Of a stretch of 10,180 nt of DNA, positions 6,865-10,180 are shown in pieces; the stretch's first letter is position 1; every line of letters begins with the position of its first letter. The position numbers were made by a program, and so were the translations under genes. The notes beneath the pieces were generated by a model. That model did no database searches. It had not been told where the DNA came from and was given only the letters and a program-made list of their open reading frames with translations. The stretch comes from Mucilaginibacter sp. (GTDB lineage Bacteria; Bacteroidota; Bacteroidia; Sphingobacteriales; Sphingobacteriaceae), in contig JACMRC010000410.1 of NCBI GenBank assembly GCA_014376655.1, positions 1 through 10,180 on the forward strand, given 5' to 3'.

Positions 6865-9800
6865 TTATTTAGGTGCTTGTATTTTGTTTTTAAGTGATTG
6901 AATAAACTGCAGTGGCGACTTGCCATATTCTTTTTTAAATGCTCTTGAAAAGTTTGAGCTGCTTAGCAAGCCTATTCTATCGGCAACCTCGTTCATTGCT
7001 ACGTCTTCATGTGTCATGATATGTATAGCTTTTTTTAGGCGAATAGTTCTTATAAAGTCGCCCACAGGCTGATCCGCTATCTTTTTTATTTGCTGGTAAA
7101 GCTTGGTGCGGCTTATATACAAATGTTCACAAAGGAAATCAACATCCAGGTTAACGTTCTGTATATTTTCTTCTATTAATGTTAAAAGTCTTGTGAAAAA
7201 TTCCTTGTCTTTTTCAGACTTAACATGTTTAGTTGCATCTAAAAGATAATCGCTGGTATAACGCAGTTTCAGGTTTTCGCCTTGTTCAAATATGTTATTT
7301 ACGGTCAATAATAAAAGATCAATACTTAATGGTTTAGCAAAATACAGATCGGCACCCGATTCTAACCCCTCAATTTTAGAAGCCAAGGCATCCTTTGCTG
7401 ATAGGATGATAAATGGGATATGTTTTGTTTCTTCTTGCTCTTTAACCACCCGGCAAAACTCAATACCATCCATTCCGGGCATCATCACGTCGCTGATGAT
7501 CAGGTCGGGCAATTTTTCGGTGGCTATTTTAACTGCTTCAAAGCCATCTGCTGCTTCATAAATATGATAGAAAGGCTCAAACGTTTGCTTTAAAAATACC
7601 CGTAGCTCAAGATTATCATCAACAATTAAAATACGTTTATTGCTTTTAGGATGTACGACAGCGCTATTTACTATTTGTTTGCTCAACGGTGCTAATATTG
7701 CACTGTCAATAACCTCCAGTTTTGTTTCAAGGCCGGCATTGTCGGTCGCTTTTTCTGCTTCATTATAATTCTCGTCGCCCCAGGGGATGCCTATAATTAT
7801 CTCTGTGCCTTTGTTACGTTCGCTGTAAACATAAATATCGCCTTTATGTAACTGTGTAAGGCTTTTAACCAATGCAAGCCCCACGCCCGATCCTAAGTGG
7901 TCTTTACTTATGCGGTAATAACGGTCGAATATCCTTGTAATAGAATCGGCAGAAATTCCTATACCAGAATCAATCACCCTGAAGTAAACGTATTTTTTTG
8001 CCCGTGTTTGTTCATTTAATAATTTAAATCCTGTACTATAAGCCGGTTTTAATTTGCTGATGTCAAATAATAATTCAAATGATACCTGCCCGCCGGCATC
8101 AGTATATTTAAAAGCATTGCTTAGTAAATTAAACAGAACCTTTTCAAGCACCTGTACATCAAACAGCCCTGATATTGGCAATGGGATATTTTTTTTTACA
8201 GTAATAATCATTTTAAAAGCTATCTGCTTGTTATCGGCAAGACTTTGAAATTCCTGGGCAATGTTCTCGCAAAACTGATCAATCACCAATGGCTTTACCT
8301 GTAGTTTTATCAAACTGTCTGATACTTTTTTAAAGTTCATCAGCTCGCTTATCAGGTTCACTAATCGCCTTGCATTGCGTAGCATCAGTTGATAAGAACC
8401 GTCAAGCGAAGTGTTTTTATTTTGGTTGATCAGATTTTCAAGCGGCCCAAGTATCAAGGTGAGCGGGGTACGAAACTCGTGCGAGATATTGGTAAAGAAC
8501 ATTAATTGCTGCTGATAAAGCTCCTCGCGCTGCTGGTGCATTTCCTCGCTTTTCTGATGCATTTCTTCTCGTTTTTTCTCATTGAGCGCCCGTAATTCAA
8601 TTTCTCTTTTAAGGCGGTACCAACGGGCCTGGTATATGTAAATAGCAGCCAATGCCGAAATGAATAGCAGTAGGTATATTATTTTAGCTGTGGTCGATTT
8701 CCACCAGGGAGGGGTAATAGTAATTGCGGTCTCTGCATAGGTATTACTCCACGCACCATCATTGTTCGATGCTTCCACAATAAACTTATAGGCATTATAA
8801 TCAAGATTATTATAAGCCGCGCTGGGGTTCTTGCCGTCTGTATATCGCCAGTCGTTATCAAAGCCAATTAATTGATAACGATATTTGCATTTTAATGGGT
8901 TAGCAAAATGCATGGCCGAAAAGGATATAACAAAGTTATTTTGCAGATAGCTTAATTTAAAGTCCTTATTATAACCTATAGCTTTGCCAATATAATTTTT
9001 AGCCGAGTCTGAATTATCATAATTAGCTTTTTGATTATTGATCAAAATATCTGTAAGTATGGGCCGTGCATTAATTTTATTAGGCTTTATTTGCTCAGGA
9101 TAAAAATAGTTAAGCCCGTTTATACCGCCAAAATACAACCTGCCGCTTGCTCCTTTGTAGGAGGCGCGTACTTTAAAACTGTTGCCCTGCAAGCCGTCGC
9201 TTTTATCATATCTTATTAGTTTACCGGTTGAAGGATTAAGGGATAATAACGCATTGCCGCCCAACCATAAATTGCCCGTGTTGTCTATCTCTAACGCTTC
9301 AACATCATTAAAAACCCCATAACTATTGCCGAATCTTTTTACAGTGTTTAAATCACCGTTAGCGTTAAACGAAAGCTTGTTTAAGCCGCCGCCTATTGTA
9401 CCTATCCAATAAGTACTGTCGTTTTGTTTACGAATAGGGGAAATGTAACTTGAACTTAAAGAGTTAGTTTTTAAAGACGCTTTATAATAAACAGTATTGG
9501 TTATGTTCCCTTCTTTATCAATAGTGAGTTTTTTTAAACCATGCCTGCTGGATACAAATAATAAGGGCTTTGCTTTATCGGTTAAAATAAAGTGGCCCTC
9601 TATATATTCCTTAACGCGGTAATAATTTTGCTTGTCTTTATATATTACACCCAGTTTATAGTGATTGCCAAACCAAGTGTTGCCATAACAATCTATAGCT
9701 AAGGTTTCTATAATATAATTCGGAAATCTATCATAACCTCGTGGTCGCCACAACTGTTTGTGATCAGGCCGTAAAATATTGAGCCCGGTTTGGGTTCCTA

Positions 9801-10180
9801 CCCATAAATTATGATCATTATCAAGCGATAACGCGGTTATTGCATCGTTTTGTAGTTTAACCGCCGAGTTATAAGTATTATAAAACGTAAAGGCCTGTGT
9901 TTTTAAATTATAAAGATTTAAGCCATTTGCGTTAGTTGCTATCCATAGGTTTTCACCATCTTCTAATACAGAGCGGATGTAGTTGCCCGATAATGAATTT
10001 GCATTGCCGGGGTCGTGCTGTAGCGTGTAAAATAGTTTTTGATTAAGGTCGCAGTAGTTTAAACCGCCACCCGCTGTACAAACCCATAAACATTCAGACC
10101 GATCAATAAAAGTATTAAGCAACACAGTTGAATTAAGCCCGTATTGCGAACTTTTATTAGACACCGACTGGATAAAATTA
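6865..10180 (-). CDS. Hybrid two-component system regulator (HTCS), 5' end cut by window
   Basis: The frame is open through the right edge. A GTG at 10164 lies inside a propeller blade and is not a plausible start, so the gene continues beyond 10180. There are 1104 visible residues, numbered from the first whole codon (10179). Order: about eight Reg_prop blades (1-365), e.g. LWIATNANGLNLY, LWVGTQTGLNIL and YWIGTIGGGLNKL; Y_Y_Y domain (about 405-490); one membrane span (about 499-518); heptad coiled coil (about 519-560); HisKA with FFTNISHEFRTP, phospho-His567 (8479-8481); HATPase with N-box FNLLSNAFKYT, DSGIG and GSGVGLALV; receiver (about 848-965) with Asp854-Asp855, phospho-Asp897 in SDVMMPGMDG (7489-7491), Ser927 and Lys949; AraC-type HTH (about 990-1100). 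All catalytic residues are intact. Full HTCS proteins have about 14 blades plus a signal peptide, so some 250-350 residues are missing. The family senses glycan fragments in the periplasm and activates polysaccharide-utilisation loci. No such locus is in the window. The stop is TAA at 6867-6865. Confidence 0.95.
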   Translation of the reverse strand, partial: NFIQSVSNKSSQYGLNSTVLLNTFIDRSECLWVCTAGGGLNYCDLNQKLFYTLQHDPGNANSLSGNYIRSVLEDGENLWIATNANGLNLYNLKTQAFTFYNTYNSAVKLQNDAITALSLDNDHNLWVGTQTGLNILRPDHKQLWRPRGYDRFPNYIIETLAIDCYGNTWFGNHYKLGVIYKDKQNYYRVKEYIEGHFILTDKAKPLLFVSSRHGLKKLTIDKEGNITNTVYYKASLKTNSLSSSYISPIRKQNDSTYWIGTIGGGLNKLSFNANGDLNTVKRFGNSYGVFNDVEALEIDNTGNLWLGGNALLSLNPSTGKLIRYDKSDGLQGNSFKVRASYKGASGRLYFGGINGLNYFYPEQIKPNKINARPILTDILINNQKANYDNSDSAKNYIGKAIGYNKDFKLSYLQNNFVISFSAMHFANPLKCKYRYQLIGFDNDWRYTDGKNPSAAYNNLDYNAYKFIVEASNNDGAWSNTYAETAITITPPWWKSTTAKIIYLLLFISALAAIYIYQARWYRLKREIELRALNEKKREEMHQKSEEMHQQREELYQQQLMFFTNISHEFRTPLTLILGPLENLINQNKNTSLDGSYQLMLRNARRLVNLISELMNFKKVSDSLIKLQVKPLVIDQFCENIAQEFQSLADNKQIAFKMIITVKKNIPLPISGLFDVQVLEKVLFNLLSNAFKYTDAGGQVSFELLFDISKLKPAYSTGFKLLNEQTRAKKYVYFRVIDSGIGISADSITRIFDRYYRISKDHLGSGVGLALVKSLTQLHKGDIYVYSERNKGTEIIIGIPWGDENYNEAEKATDNAGLETKLEVIDSAILAPLSKQIVNSAVVHPKSNKRILIVDDNLELRVFLKQTFEPFYHIYEAADGFEAVKIATEKLPDLIISDVMMPGMDGIEFCRVVKEQEETKHIPFIILSAKDALASKIEGLESGADLYFAKPLSIDLLLLTVNNIFEQGENLKLRYTSDYLLDATKHVKSEKDKEFFTRLLTLIEENIQNVNLDVDFLCEHLYISRTKLYQQIKKIADQPVGDFIRTIRLKKAIHIMTHEDVAMNEVADRIGLLSSSNFSRAFKKEYGKSPLQFIQSLKNKIQAPK
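8506..8568 (-). repeat. Three tandem heptads (21-bp units) in the HTCS signalling helix
   Basis: Between the membrane span and the HisKA domain the protein reads EEMHQKS, EEMHQQR, EELYQQQ: three consecutive seven-residue units (8568-8548, 8547-8527, 8526-8506). The first two DNA units agree at 16 of 21 bases and the second and third at about 14 of 21. The seven-residue period keeps coiled-coil register, and the units end a few residues before the phospho-accepting His motif. This suggests growth of the linker by tandem duplication rather than a generic linker. Confidence 0.7.

Noticed and set aside
10162..10164. GTG as the start codon of the hybrid regulator
   Set aside because: The frame stays open to the window edge and the residues around it belong to a mid-propeller region; there is no signal peptide, so the true start lies outside the window.

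Overview
The window looks like a chromosomal segment of a Bacteroidota bacterium, most likely a Sphingobacteriaceae member of the Mucilaginibacter/Pedobacter kind. This is inferred from protein architecture and style: a one-piece hybrid two-component regulator with Reg_prop/Y_Y_Y sensor and AraC output, a large ThuA plus PVC-type dehydrogenase protein, AT-rich intergenic DNA, and start codons without clear Shine-Dalgarno sequences. The genus is not proven by anything seen here.

Left block (1-4441): a minus-strand pair consists of a large secreted protein (486-3425) followed 17 bases later by the N-terminal half of an MFS transporter that runs off the left edge (468-1). The secreted protein joins a ThuA-like domain, a PVC-type sugar-dehydrogenase-like beta-propeller, a HEAT-like helical segment and a C-terminal azurin-like blue-copper domain with all type-1 copper ligands visible. 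It has no CxxCH haem motif. Divergent from this pair is an AraC-family regulator with an N-terminal cupin (3572-4441). The 146-base divergent intergenic region contains a perfect 8-bp inverted repeat with a 16-base spacer, a candidate operator. The simplest reading is a small self-contained sugar oxidation/uptake locus: the regulator senses a ligand, the periplasmic protein acts on a sugar or glycoside and passes electrons to copper, and the MFS protein imports the product. The substrate is not known.

Middle block (4442-6864): after 146 bases with no clear feature comes a minus-strand Upf1/IGHMBP2-like superfamily 1 helicase (4588-6405), convergent with the regulator. A gene-free stretch of about 460 bases follows. 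It holds a strong bidirectional intrinsic terminator (6559-6599), directly abutted on the minus strand by a sequence resembling a decayed tRNA 3' end (6599-6629), and a weaker hairpin (6754-6780).

Right block (6865-10180): a minus-strand hybrid two-component system protein (periplasmic propeller, Y_Y_Y, one membrane span, coiled coil, HisKA, HATPase, receiver, AraC HTH). It is complete at the C-terminus but cut at its N-terminus by the window edge. Such proteins normally control polysaccharide-utilisation loci, but no SusC/SusD or glycoside hydrolase gene lies in the window, so its target lies outside. The coiled coil just before the kinase domain is built from three near-identical heptads, visible also as a degenerate 21-bp tandem repeat in the DNA.

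No CRISPR array, insertion sequence, rRNA or intact tRNA was seen.
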